From Candidatus Bipolaricaulota bacterium (GTDB lineage: Bacteria; Bipolaricaulota; Bipolaricaulia; Bipolaricaulales; Bipolaricaulaceae), in assembly GCA_014360945.1 (NCBI GenBank), contig JACIWM010000053.1:1-7824 (forward strand): 7,824 nt of DNA. Direction: 5' to 3'. The position numbers and the translations under genes are program-made. The notes beneath the pieces are model-generated. The model ran no database searches and was not told the DNA's origin. It saw nothing but the letters and a program-made list of their open reading frames with translations. How positions within the stretch are numbered: the first letter of the stretch is position 1; each line of letters begins with the position of its first letter. Positions 1 to 5,836 of this stretch are shown in pieces.

Positions 1-812
1 ACGTCCCACAGCCAAATCACTTTTTGATGCCCGGCAGCAGCGAGATATCGCCCGGACGGGGAAAAAGCCACACAAAACGCCGGGTTTTTCACGGGAATGA
101 CCTTCAGTTCCTGCCAATCGCCCACTGTGGCCAACCGCACTTCCCCGGGATTGTTCCCCCAAGCCAAGTATTTCCCGTCCGGAGAGAAAGCCACGGAGTA
201 CACGTTGATCCCGCCCCGTAGTTTCTGAAGGAGTCGAAGGCTCTGGAGGTCCCAGATGCGCACATATCCATCGCAGCCGCTTGTGGCCAAGTACTTTCCA
301 TCCGGCGAGAAGGCCACGCAGCGCACCCAGCCCGTGTGGGCCGTGCCCTCAGGATTCTCGGGAGAGCGGAGCTCGGGATCGATGAACACCCCGGCCTCGA
401 GTCCCGTGCGGAGATCGAGAATTTTCACGGTGCCATCGAAGGCCCCGGAGGCAAGAAGGGTTCCGTCGCGGGAGAAGACGACGCTCCACACCTTGAATTT
501 GTGGAGCTTCTGCTCGTAGAGGAGTTTTCCGGTGGAGAGATCCCACACGGCGACCCGGCCCCATTCCCCTCCGGCGGCAAGGAACCGGCCGTCGGTGGAG
601 GCCCCAAGCGAGGCGACCCCCTCGAGCTGCTGGGGCACGGAAAGGACACGTTCAGGCCGGGAAAGAACGGGGAGGCGATAGATCTCCACCTGAGTCCGCC
701 GGGCCACGGCGAACCGGTCCGGGCCGATTCCGGCCAGGGCATGCTCGTGGATCCCGGTTTGGGCCAAGGCTAGCCCACCCCACAGAATCACGACCAGAAT
801 TTTTCGCCACAT
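1..812 (-). CDS. Exported WD40-repeat beta-propeller protein (3' end beyond window)
   Basis: The minus-strand frame is open from ATG 812-810 to the left edge, giving 270 residues with the C-terminus missing. Residues 1-17 look like a Sec signal peptide: MWRK, a hydrophobic run ILVVILWGGL, then ALA before Q18, so the mature protein is probably extracytoplasmic. WD40 blades follow, each ending in a WD-like strand: VEIYRL (42-47), VAVWDL (87-92), VKILDL (129-134), VRIWDL (184-189), a degenerate blade near VRLATV (225-230), and VIWLWDV at the window edge. The typical blade phrase AFSPDGKYLA appears at 167-176 and 208-217. An insertion of about 20 residues (roughly 138-158) sits between two blades. 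Such propellers are protein-interaction scaffolds; no enzymatic motif is visible and no partner can be named. No Shine-Dalgarno precedes the ATG, but the signal peptide begins exactly there, so the start is credible. The family call is firm; the function is unknown. Confidence 0.9.
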   Translation of the reverse strand, partial: MWRKILVVILWGGLALAQTGIHEHALAGIGPDRFAVARRTQVEIYRLPVLSRPERVLSVPQQLEGVASLGASTDGRFLAAGGEWGRVAVWDLSTGKLLYEQKLHKFKVWSVVFSRDGTLLASGAFDGTVKILDLRTGLEAGVFIDPELRSPENPEGTAHTGWVRCVAFSPDGKYLATSGCDGYVRIWDLQSLRLLQKLRGGINVYSVAFSPDGKYLAWGNNPGEVRLATVGDWQELKVIPVKNPAFCVAFSPSGRYLAAAGHQKVIWLWD

Positions 813-820
813 AGCTTGCG

Positions 821-826
821 ATTGTA
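821..826 (-). promoter_or_regulatory. Candidate -10 box for the WD40 gene, possibly leaderless
   Basis: Read on the minus strand, TACAAT (5/6 match to TATAAT) ends only 8 bases before the WD40 start codon. Transcription from it would begin at or next to the ATG, and the gap contains no Shine-Dalgarno. This fits a leaderless mRNA. The -35 region (around 844-849, GGCTTT) is a poor match, so the call rests on the -10 and its position. Confidence 0.4.
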
Positions 827-842
827 AAATGAGCCACGAGGG
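825..842 (+). promoter_or_regulatory. Candidate -10 and ribosome-binding site for the DUF4405 gene
   Basis: TAAAAT (825-830, 5/6 match to TATAAT) lies back to back with the opposite-strand TACAAT, sharing ATTGTAAAAT. GAGGG at 838-842 is a Shine-Dalgarno 8 bases before ATG 851, which supports that start. No convincing -35 is visible; the region where it would lie is inside the WD40 gene. Confidence 0.35.
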
Positions 843-850
843 AAAAGCCA

Positions 851-1189
851 ATGTCCAGAAAAGCGGTGGTCTGCTACGCGGTGGATATGTTCCTACTTTT
901 TGCCGGGATTGTCTGTGCCCTAAGCGGTTTTGTTCTCATGGCCCAAGGCGAAGGCGGTTACCGCGGCGGCCGAAATCCTGAGTTTTCTTCTGTTCTCGGC
1001 CTTTCCCGCTCTACCTGGGAGACCCTCCACGATGGATCGGGGATCGCCGTTACGGTAGGCGCAATCGTGCATCTTTGGCTTCACTGGCGCTGGATCCTAC
1101 AGATGACGAAAGCTTTGGCTGGGCGCAGAGCTCCGAAGGCCCTGATTTGTCCTCCTGAGGAGCGCATAAAGGATGGCGGAGGTAAATGA
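851..1189 (+). CDS. Small DUF4405-like membrane protein (possible heme-binding)
   Basis: This 112-residue protein has two predicted membrane helices: about 10-31 (VDMFLLFAGIVCALSGFVLM) and about 62-83 (a hydrophobic stretch ending VHLWLHWRWIL). Between them lies a glycine-rich loop. The pattern 'D..L...(G/S)G..L', then W56..LH60, then H74-L-W-L-H78-W matches DUF4405, a family related to di-heme cytochrome b-type membrane subunits. H60, H74 and H78 are candidate heme ligands. Residues 88-112 form a charged cytoplasmic tail. The start has a Shine-Dalgarno (GAGGG, 8 bases upstream). The last 17 bases overlap dprA, so the two genes are probably co-transcribed, though they have no obvious functional link. 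No catalytic redox partner is adjacent. The DUF4405 assignment is from memory of the family pattern; heme binding is inference. Confidence 0.75.
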   Translation: MSRKAVVCYAVDMFLLFAGIVCALSGFVLMAQGEGGYRGGRNPEFSSVLGLSRSTWETLHDGSGIAVTVGAIVHLWLHWRWILQMTKALAGRRAPKALICPPEERIKDGGGK

Positions 1190-2261
1190 GCAGAGGAAGC
1201 TCGCGTGGGTGGGGATGAATCTCCTTTCCTCCCTCACCCCGCGGCGAAGAAAGCTCCTTCTTGAGAGTTTTGCTGATCCCTGTGAAGCCTGGGATGCCCT
1301 GGGCCGCGGTCCCCTTCCTGATCTTTTTGGCGAGGCGGCTCACCAAATTTGGGAGGAGCGCCGCAGGGCCAAACCCGAGGAGGAGCTGGCCAAAGCCGAA
1401 AAGGCGGGAGCCCAGATCATCACGATCGAGGAGGAATATCCCGAGCCTCTTCGGGAAATCGCCGATCCGCCGCCCGCCCTCTATGTTCTCGGGGAATGGG
1501 GACCGGAAGACAGGCTTGCTGTGGGAATGGTGGGGACCCGCCGGGCCACGAGTTACGGAAGGCTGGTGGCCAAAAAACTTGCCCAGGAGCTCGCGGAGCG
1601 CGGGATCACCGTGGTTTCCGGGATGGCCCCAGGGATCGATACGGCCGCCCACGAAGGCGCCCTCCTCTCCGGACGTACCATCGCCGTCTTGGGAACGGGT
1701 TTGGGAAAGCCTTACCCTGCAGGAAGTGAGAAACTCCTGCGGAGAATCGCTGAACGGGGAGCAGTCCTTTCGGAATTCCCCTGGGACATGGAGGGCACGC
1801 AGTGGACCTTTCCCCGCCGAAACCGCCTCATCGCCGGGCTTTCCCTTCTGGTTGTGGTGGTGGAAGCACCGGAGCGCTCGGGCGCTCTCATCACCGCGGA
1901 CTGCGCCCTGGAGCAGGGCAAAGAGGTCTTGGCCGTTCCCGGGCCCATCACCTCCGAGGCCTCTTTGGGCACAAACCGCCTCATTCGCGATGGCGCAAGG
2001 CCCGTGCTCTCCGTGGACGACATCACCGAGGAACTCGGCATGCTTCCCCTCGTCCGAGAGCGCCCAAAGCACGAGCCTGAAGTTCCTCCGGAAGCGGCCA
2101 AGGTTTATGGCCTCCTTTCCTTGGAACCTCTCTCCCTCGAGGAGATCGTGGCCCAAACCGGACTTACCCACGCCCAGGCGTCCCAGATCCTTCTGGAGTT
2201 GGTGCTCTCCGGTCTTGTGGAGGAGGTGCCGGGCCGGCGGTTCATGCGTAAACCGCGGTGA
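1173..2261 (+). CDS. dprA: DNA-processing protein DprA (DprA/Smf)
   Basis: This 362-residue protein is full length for DprA. In the family, DprA binds incoming single-stranded DNA in the cytoplasm during natural transformation and loads RecA. Residues 1-75 form an N-terminal helical (SAM-like) region. Residues 80-290 are the Rossmann-like DprA core with its hallmark motifs: VGTRRATSYG (120-129), SGMAPGIDTAAHEGAL (149-164), AVLGTGLGKPYP (171-182), SEFPW (200-204), FPRRNRLIAGLS (213-224), ERSGALITADCALEQG (234-249), VPGPI (255-259) and GTNRLIRDGA (266-275). Residues 305-355 form a winged-helix DML1-type C-terminal domain (LSLEEIVAQTGLTHAQASQIL). ATG 1173 is preceded by GAGGAG ten bases upstream; Met15 is a less likely start. 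The gene overlaps the membrane-protein gene by 17 bp. DprA is widespread even in bacteria not known to be competent, so it does not prove competence. No com genes are in the window. Confidence 0.96.
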   Translation: MAEVNEQRKLAWVGMNLLSSLTPRRRKLLLESFADPCEAWDALGRGPLPDLFGEAAHQIWEERRRAKPEEELAKAEKAGAQIITIEEEYPEPLREIADPPPALYVLGEWGPEDRLAVGMVGTRRATSYGRLVAKKLAQELAERGITVVSGMAPGIDTAAHEGALLSGRTIAVLGTGLGKPYPAGSEKLLRRIAERGAVLSEFPWDMEGTQWTFPRRNRLIAGLSLLVVVVEAPERSGALITADCALEQGKEVLAVPGPITSEASLGTNRLIRDGARPVLSVDDITEELGMLPLVRERPKHEPEVPPEAAKVYGLLSLEPLSLEEIVAQTGLTHAQASQILLELVLSGLVEEVPGRRFMRKPR

Positions 2262-2279
2262 ATGTAGCGCCCGTTACAT
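2262..2279. repeat. Imperfect inverted repeat, operator-like (TGTA-N8-TACA)
   Basis: ATGTAGCG-CC-CGTTACAT is an 18-bp near-palindrome (7 of 8 arm positions pair). It begins right after the dprA stop and touches the candidate -35 of the next gene. Its near-symmetric TGTA...TACA layout resembles a dimeric repressor site. A two-base loop makes a full-length RNA hairpin unlikely. Short palindromes do occur by chance, so support is modest. Confidence 0.3.
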
Positions 2280-2325
2280 ACAGCATCGCATTTCCCCGCT
2301 ATACTCTCAGGGAGACCAAGGAGGT
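2277..2325 (+). promoter_or_regulatory. Candidate promoter and ribosome-binding site of the VWA-RTX gene
   Basis: CATACA (2277-2282, 3/6 match to TTGACA), a 17-base spacer and TATACT (2300-2305, 5/6 match to TATAAT) form a plausible sigma-70-type promoter between dprA and the next gene. AAGGAGGT (2318-2325) is a near-perfect Shine-Dalgarno and its core ends five bases before ATG 2330. It decides the start against the upstream GTG at 2258, which overlaps the dprA stop and would hide the signal peptide. Confidence 0.5.
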
Positions 2326-2329
2326 CGAA

Positions 2330-4399
2330 ATGCGAAGATTGTTGATGTTTTTGGGAATTTTCGCGGCGGGCCTGGGCGCTTTGGCCGGACCCGCAGGATA
2401 CATGTTCATCCTCGATGCTTCCAACTCCATGAACGATCCCTGGGCGCTGGGGAAAACGAAGATCGCCTGGGCCAAGGAAGCCCTGATCCAGACGATTCAG
2501 GCTATTCCCGAGGGAACGGCCTTCGGGGTGGTGACCTTCGGGCATCGGCTTCCCGGGGAGCCCAAAGCCCAAAGCTGTGCGGACATTGAGCTTCTTTTGG
2601 CCTATGGAGTCCATACCCAGGCCGAGCGGTCCGTGCTAATCCACCGAATTCAAGGGCTTTCCGCCAAAGGATGGACGCCCCTTGCGGAGGCCCTGAAGTT
2701 CGGGGCTTCCCATGCGCCCACGGGCACCCATCTCATCCTCCTCAGTGATGGCAAGGAGACCTGCGGGGGCGATCCCATGGGCGTGGTGACTGAGCTTTGC
2801 GGAAAAGGGTACGTCCTGGATGTGGTGGGAATCTCCCCGGAGGCGGAAGCCCAGGCCTTCTTGCGGGCTATCGCCGAAAAATGCGAGGGCAAATTCTTCC
2901 TGGCTGAGGATCCCGCCGAGCTTCCGAGCCTTCTCATCGAACTTGCCGCTCCCATCGTGACCATCCCTGACTGTTTGGCCAAGTACAACGTCGATCCTCA
3001 GATCGTTGATCTTCTTTTGCGCCACTTGCCCTATGCTTCCTGCACGGACCCCATGTGGGACGTGATCCTCTGCTTCCTTACGGCTAATCCGCCGGCGAAG
3101 ATCATCGTGGGCACCGACGGCGACGATATCCTCTTCGGCACCTCCGAAAACGACCTCATCCTAGGTCTTGGTGGAAACGACCGGATCTTCGGGTTTGAGG
3201 GAAACGACCTCCTCATCGGAGGGCCGAGCGATGATCTTGTCCAGGGTGGACCGGGCTGTGACCTCATCCTGGGCGGATTGGGAAACGATCTCCTCTTCGG
3301 CGGACCGAGCGACGACGTGGTCTACGGTGAAGATAGCGACGACCGCATCGAGGGCGAGGCCGGGAACGACAAGCTCTTCGGCGGACCCGGATGCGACGCG
3401 ATTCTTGGTGGGCCTGGCTGCAACTTCATCGACGGCGGGCCCGGTTCGAACTTCATTTACGATGAGGGCAATTGTGCACCTTGCCCGCCAGCCGCCCTCT
3501 GTCCGCCGAGCGCGCCCGCTCCTAAAGCCCCCGCGCCTCCTTCCCCCGCCCCGGCCAAGACCGTGGAGGAGGGAAAAAGCCTCGTCCTCCGCGCCCAGGT
3601 TTATGACCCGGATAAAGAGCCAGTGAAGGTGACCTGGTCCGCGCCGAAAGGGTTCTTCTCCGATCCGCACGCTTTGGAGACGGTCTATTACGCGCCTTTG
3701 GTCTCCGACTGTGCGGGCGAGCTGATCCCTGTCACCGTGGTAGCTGAGGATCCCTGCGGCGGGCGGGCCCAGGACACGATCATGATCCACGTCCTCAACG
3801 TGAATAACCCGCCGGTGGTGGATGCCGGGCCGGACCTCGTGGTGGACGAGGGCCAGAAGATCAAAATTCAGGCCACGGCCTGCGATCCCGATGGTGACGA
3901 GATCACGGTGTTTTGGACCATCCCCTGCGGCCGCGGAACCCTCGACAACCCCCGTAGCCTCACCCCGGTCTACACTGCTCCCCTCACGCAAAAGTGCGAG
4001 GGCGAAGTGGTGGAGCTTTCGGTGACCGTACGCGACGCATGCGGTGCGGAGGCCACGGACACGGTCCAAATTTTCGTGCGCAACGTGAACCGCGCGCCGT
4101 GGGCCGATGCCGGACCGGATCTCACCGTCCCTGAATGTGGCCAGATCATGATCCTTGGCCGCGCCGGCGATCCCGATGGCGATCCGGTACAGATCTTCTG
4201 GACCACCAACGCTGGAAAACTCATCGCGGTGGACACCCCCTGCCCGATCTTCATCGCTCCCGAGGTGGAGGGCTGCGATTCCATCACGGCCTTGGTGACC
4301 ATGCGCGTGGTGGACGCCTGCGGAGCCGTGGCCGAGGACCAAGTGGTGATCACCGTTCTCAACGTGAACCGGCCGCCTACAGTCAAAGCCGATCCATAG
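2330..4399 (+). CDS. Secreted modular protein: VWA domain, RTX-like nonapeptides, three Ig/PKD-like modules
   Basis: This 689-residue protein starts at ATG 2330 (strong Shine-Dalgarno, signal peptide immediately after). Residues 1-19 (MRRLLMFLGIFAAGLGALA) form a Sec signal peptide. Residues 23-205 form a von Willebrand A domain with a full metal site: DASNS (29-33), T116 in GWTPLAEAL, and D140 in LLSDGKETCGGD. Residues 208-258 are a cysteine-containing linker. Residues 261-377 are 13 tandem nonapeptides of the GGxGxDxUx calcium-binding (RTX) type. A Pro/Ala-rich, cysteine-bearing linker (382-410) leads to three Ig/PKD-like modules of about 95 residues, joined by NVN-x-(P/A)-P linkers. There is no membrane anchor, LPxTG or recognisable sorting tail. 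A role in calcium-dependent cell-surface adhesion or matrix binding is inferred from the domains only. It appears monocistronic, with its own promoter and a strong terminator. RTX proteins usually lack Sec signals and use type I secretion, so this combination is atypical. The domain calls are firm; the biological function is unknown. Confidence 0.9.
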   Translation: MRRLLMFLGIFAAGLGALAGPAGYMFILDASNSMNDPWALGKTKIAWAKEALIQTIQAIPEGTAFGVVTFGHRLPGEPKAQSCADIELLLAYGVHTQAERSVLIHRIQGLSAKGWTPLAEALKFGASHAPTGTHLILLSDGKETCGGDPMGVVTELCGKGYVLDVVGISPEAEAQAFLRAIAEKCEGKFFLAEDPAELPSLLIELAAPIVTIPDCLAKYNVDPQIVDLLLRHLPYASCTDPMWDVILCFLTANPPAKIIVGTDGDDILFGTSENDLILGLGGNDRIFGFEGNDLLIGGPSDDLVQGGPGCDLILGGLGNDLLFGGPSDDVVYGEDSDDRIEGEAGNDKLFGGPGCDAILGGPGCNFIDGGPGSNFIYDEGNCAPCPPAALCPPSAPAPKAPAPPSPAPAKTVEEGKSLVLRAQVYDPDKEPVKVTWSAPKGFFSDPHALETVYYAPLVSDCAGELIPVTVVAEDPCGGRAQDTIMIHVLNVNNPPVVDAGPDLVVDEGQKIKIQATACDPDGDEITVFWTIPCGRGTLDNPRSLTPVYTAPLTQKCEGEVVELSVTVRDACGAEATDTVQIFVRNVNRAPWADAGPDLTVPECGQIMILGRAGDPDGDPVQIFWTTNAGKLIAVDTPCPIFIAPEVEGCDSITALVTMRVVDACGAVAEDQVVITVLNVNRPPTVKADP
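3110..3460 (+). repeat. Thirteen 27-bp units coding for RTX-type calcium-binding nonapeptides
   Basis: From G261 to Y377 the protein reads as 13 uninterrupted nine-residue units, for example GTDGDDILF, GLGGNDRIF, GGPGCDLIL and GGPSDDVVY. Most fit GGxGxDxUx, whose Gly and Asp residues bind calcium in a parallel beta-roll. The last two units (GGPGCNFID, GGPGSNFIY) have Asn in place of the key Asp, as if the roll were being capped. Units 6, 11 and 12 carry Cys at position 5. A coarser 81-bp (three-unit) periodicity is also visible. Confidence 0.9.
3563..4396 (+). repeat. Three tandem Ig/PKD-like modules of about 95 residues
   Basis: The modules start near residues 412, 504 and 599. Each begins V-x-E-(G/C), continues with a DPD(G/K) turn and a (T/F)W strand, then (Y/F)xAP, a conserved Cys, and D-(P/A)-CG-x(3)-(A/E)-x-D. 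Each ends V-x-NVN-x-(P/A)-P, with AGPDL-V opening the next. In all three the two cysteines are separated by 14 residues (461/476, 556/571, 649/664), suggesting an internal disulfide. Fold assignment is by pattern; I cannot separate PKD from other Ig-like families by eye. Confidence 0.75.
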
Positions 4400-4418
4400 A
4401 GCTAAGCATCCTCGTGGA

Positions 4419-4450
4419 GGAAAGGGCCGCTTCGGCGGCCCTTTTCTTTT
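4419..4450 (+). terminator. Strong intrinsic (Rho-independent) terminator
   Basis: AAAGGGCCGC-TTCG-GCGGCCCTTT forms a perfect 10-bp stem with a stable UUCG tetraloop. It can extend by a G-U and a G-C pair and is followed by TTTTCTTTT. It begins 20 bases after the stop of the VWA-RTX gene and separates that gene from the hydantoinase-YqeB unit. Confidence 0.95.
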
Positions 4451-4458
4451 GCCAAAAG

Positions 4459-4506
4459 TTTGCAAAGAAAAGAGAGCACAGATAGCATGCCCGCGCCGAA
4501 AAGGAG
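4459..4506 (+). promoter_or_regulatory. Candidate promoter and ribosome-binding site of the hydantoinase-yqeB operon
   Basis: TTTGCA (4459-4464, 4/6 match to TTGACA), an 18-base spacer and TAGCAT (4483-4488, 4/6 match to TATAAT) lie just after the terminator. The -35 sits in an 8-bp palindrome, TTTGCAAA (4459-4466). AAGGAG (4501-4506) is a Shine-Dalgarno seven bases before ATG 4514 and picks that codon over ATG 4487 and TTG 4460. Confidence 0.45.
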
Positions 4507-4513
4507 TCAGTCC

Positions 4514-5836
4514 ATGGGAAGCCTCGTCATCAAAGGTGGGACTCTGGTCACTCCCCGGCGCGTGGGACGGGGCACGGTGTACATCGAGGACGGAAAGATC
4601 GCGAGATTGGCGAAAGCTCCGGCAGCCGAGGTCTTCGAAGCGCGCGGGCTTTTGGTTCTTCCCGGAGCCATTGATGCGCATGTGCATTTCGCTCTTCCCG
4701 TGGCGGGGACGCGCTCGGCCGACGATTTTCACAGCGGTTCTTTGGCCGCGGCCTGCGGCGGGGTCACCACCTTCATCGATTTCACCCTGGGCCACCCCGA
4801 AGTTTCCTTGCCCGAAGCCCTGGAAAAGAGGCTTTCCGAGGCCAAAGTCTCCACCGTGGACTACAGCCTTCACGTGGAGATGATCGGCTGGATTCCTGAT
4901 CGTGTTCGGGAAATTTCGGAGGTCAAGGACCTCGGGGTGCGCTCGTTCAAGTTCTATTTGGCTTATTCTGAATCCGGCCGGCGCACGGATCTCCGCACCC
5001 TCAAGGCGGCCATGGAGGCCATCCGGGAAATCGGAGGCGTGGCCATGGTCCATGCGGAATGCGACGAGCTCGTGGACCAAAAGAAAGGACCGTTTCCTTG
5101 GGCCAGGCCGGCGATCAGCGAAGAGGTGGCCGTCGCCGAGGTCGGGATCCTCGCCCGGGAAACCCATTGCCAAACGTACATTGCTCACATCTCCTCGGCT
5201 CCAGGACTTTCCGCGCTCCTTCGCGCCAAGCGAGAGGGCGCGCCCATCATGGGCGAGACCTGCCCCCATTACCTCCTTTTGGACGAAAGCGTGTATTCCC
5301 GGCCCGATGGGCACCTTTTCACCGTGACCCCGCCTCTTCGCACGCCCGCCGATCAGGAAGCCCTGTGGCGGGCCCTAGGCCGGGGAAGGCTTCAGGCCGT
5401 GGCCACCGATCATTGCCCCTTCACCCGGGCCCAAAAGGATCCGCACCGAGACAATCCGGAAAAAATCCCGTCCGGCCTTCCCGGGGTAGAAACTCTCCTT
5501 CCCCTCCTTTTCTCCGCGGGGGTGGCAAAGGGAAAGCTTCGCCTTTCACAACTGGCGTGGTACCTTTCTGAGGGGCCAGCCCGGGCCTTCGGCCTTTGGC
5601 CCAGAAAAGGCGCCATCGCCCCCGGATCCGACGCCGACCTCGTTCTTCTCGATCCGAACGCGACCTGGACCATCCACGCCGAGGAACTCCACATGGCCAC
5701 AGACTTCTCCCCCTACGAAGGCCTAACCGTGCGGGGAAAAATCGTGGGCGTACTTTCCCGAGGCGAATGGATCTATCGGGACGGGGAAATCCTGGCTCGT
5801 CCGGGACGCGGTCAATTTATACCCTGGCAAGGATGA
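4514..5836 (+). CDS. Hydantoinase/dihydropyrimidinase-family cyclic amidohydrolase
   Basis: This 440-residue protein belongs to the metal-dependent amidohydrolase superfamily, whose members hydrolyse cyclic amide rings (dihydropyrimidines, hydantoins, allantoin, dihydroorotate). Residues 4-45 and about 385-435 make the N- and C-terminal beta sandwich; the TIM barrel lies between. Putative binuclear metal ligands are H56 and H58 (DAHVHF), K146 (SFKFYLAY, the carboxylated lysine), H180 (VHAE), H225 (AHISS) and D299 (ATDHCPF). Y151 matches the substrate tyrosine of D-hydantoinases, and TPPLR (272-276) the usual loop. The segment after IPSG (GLPGVETLLPLLFS) is closer to allantoinase/dihydroorotase than to classic hydantoinase, and the usual Asn of IPNG is Ser, so the substrate is open. 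The C-terminal FSPYEG and VRGKIVGVLSRGEWIYRDGE are family hallmarks. The stop overlaps yqeB by ATGA, and that partner favours purine/hydantoin catabolism over pyrimidine synthesis. The family is sure; the substrate is not. Confidence 0.9.
   Translation: MGSLVIKGGTLVTPRRVGRGTVYIEDGKIARLAKAPAAEVFEARGLLVLPGAIDAHVHFALPVAGTRSADDFHSGSLAAACGGVTTFIDFTLGHPEVSLPEALEKRLSEAKVSTVDYSLHVEMIGWIPDRVREISEVKDLGVRSFKFYLAYSESGRRTDLRTLKAAMEAIREIGGVAMVHAECDELVDQKKGPFPWARPAISEEVAVAEVGILARETHCQTYIAHISSAPGLSALLRAKREGAPIMGETCPHYLLLDESVYSRPDGHLFTVTPPLRTPADQEALWRALGRGRLQAVATDHCPFTRAQKDPHRDNPEKIPSGLPGVETLLPLLFSAGVAKGKLRLSQLAWYLSEGPARAFGLWPRKGAIAPGSDADLVLLDPNATWTIHAEELHMATDFSPYEGLTVRGKIVGVLSRGEWIYRDGEILARPGRGQFIPWQG

Noticed and set aside
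1050..2171. 373-codon minus-strand frame opposite dprA
   Set aside because: No recognisable domain; lies wholly over dprA and the membrane-protein gene, whose family motifs are clear on the plus strand.
2258..2329. Upstream GTG start extending the VWA-RTX protein by 24 residues
   Set aside because: It would bury the signal peptide and ignore the AAGGAGGT at 2318-2325; the candidate promoter would also lie inside the coding region.
1261..2589. 442-codon plus-strand frame overlapping dprA
   Set aside because: Composition is Pro/Ser/Arg/Trp-rich shadow sequence in another frame; the dprA frame has all family motifs.
3110..3460. CRISPR-like array of 27-bp repeats
   Set aside because: The periodicity is protein-coding (nonapeptides in frame), with no separate repeats and unique spacers.
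4460..4513. Earlier TTG/ATG starts for the hydantoinase
   Set aside because: AAGGAG at 4501-4506 is correctly spaced only for ATG 4514, where the conserved beta-sandwich strand (LVIKGG) begins.
3161..5314. Long (717-codon) open frame on the minus strand opposite the RTX/Ig gene and the hydantoinase
   Set aside because: It spans two real genes, the terminator and the intergenic region, and has no recognisable domain. It is an artefact of GC-rich codon bias and the 27-bp repeats.
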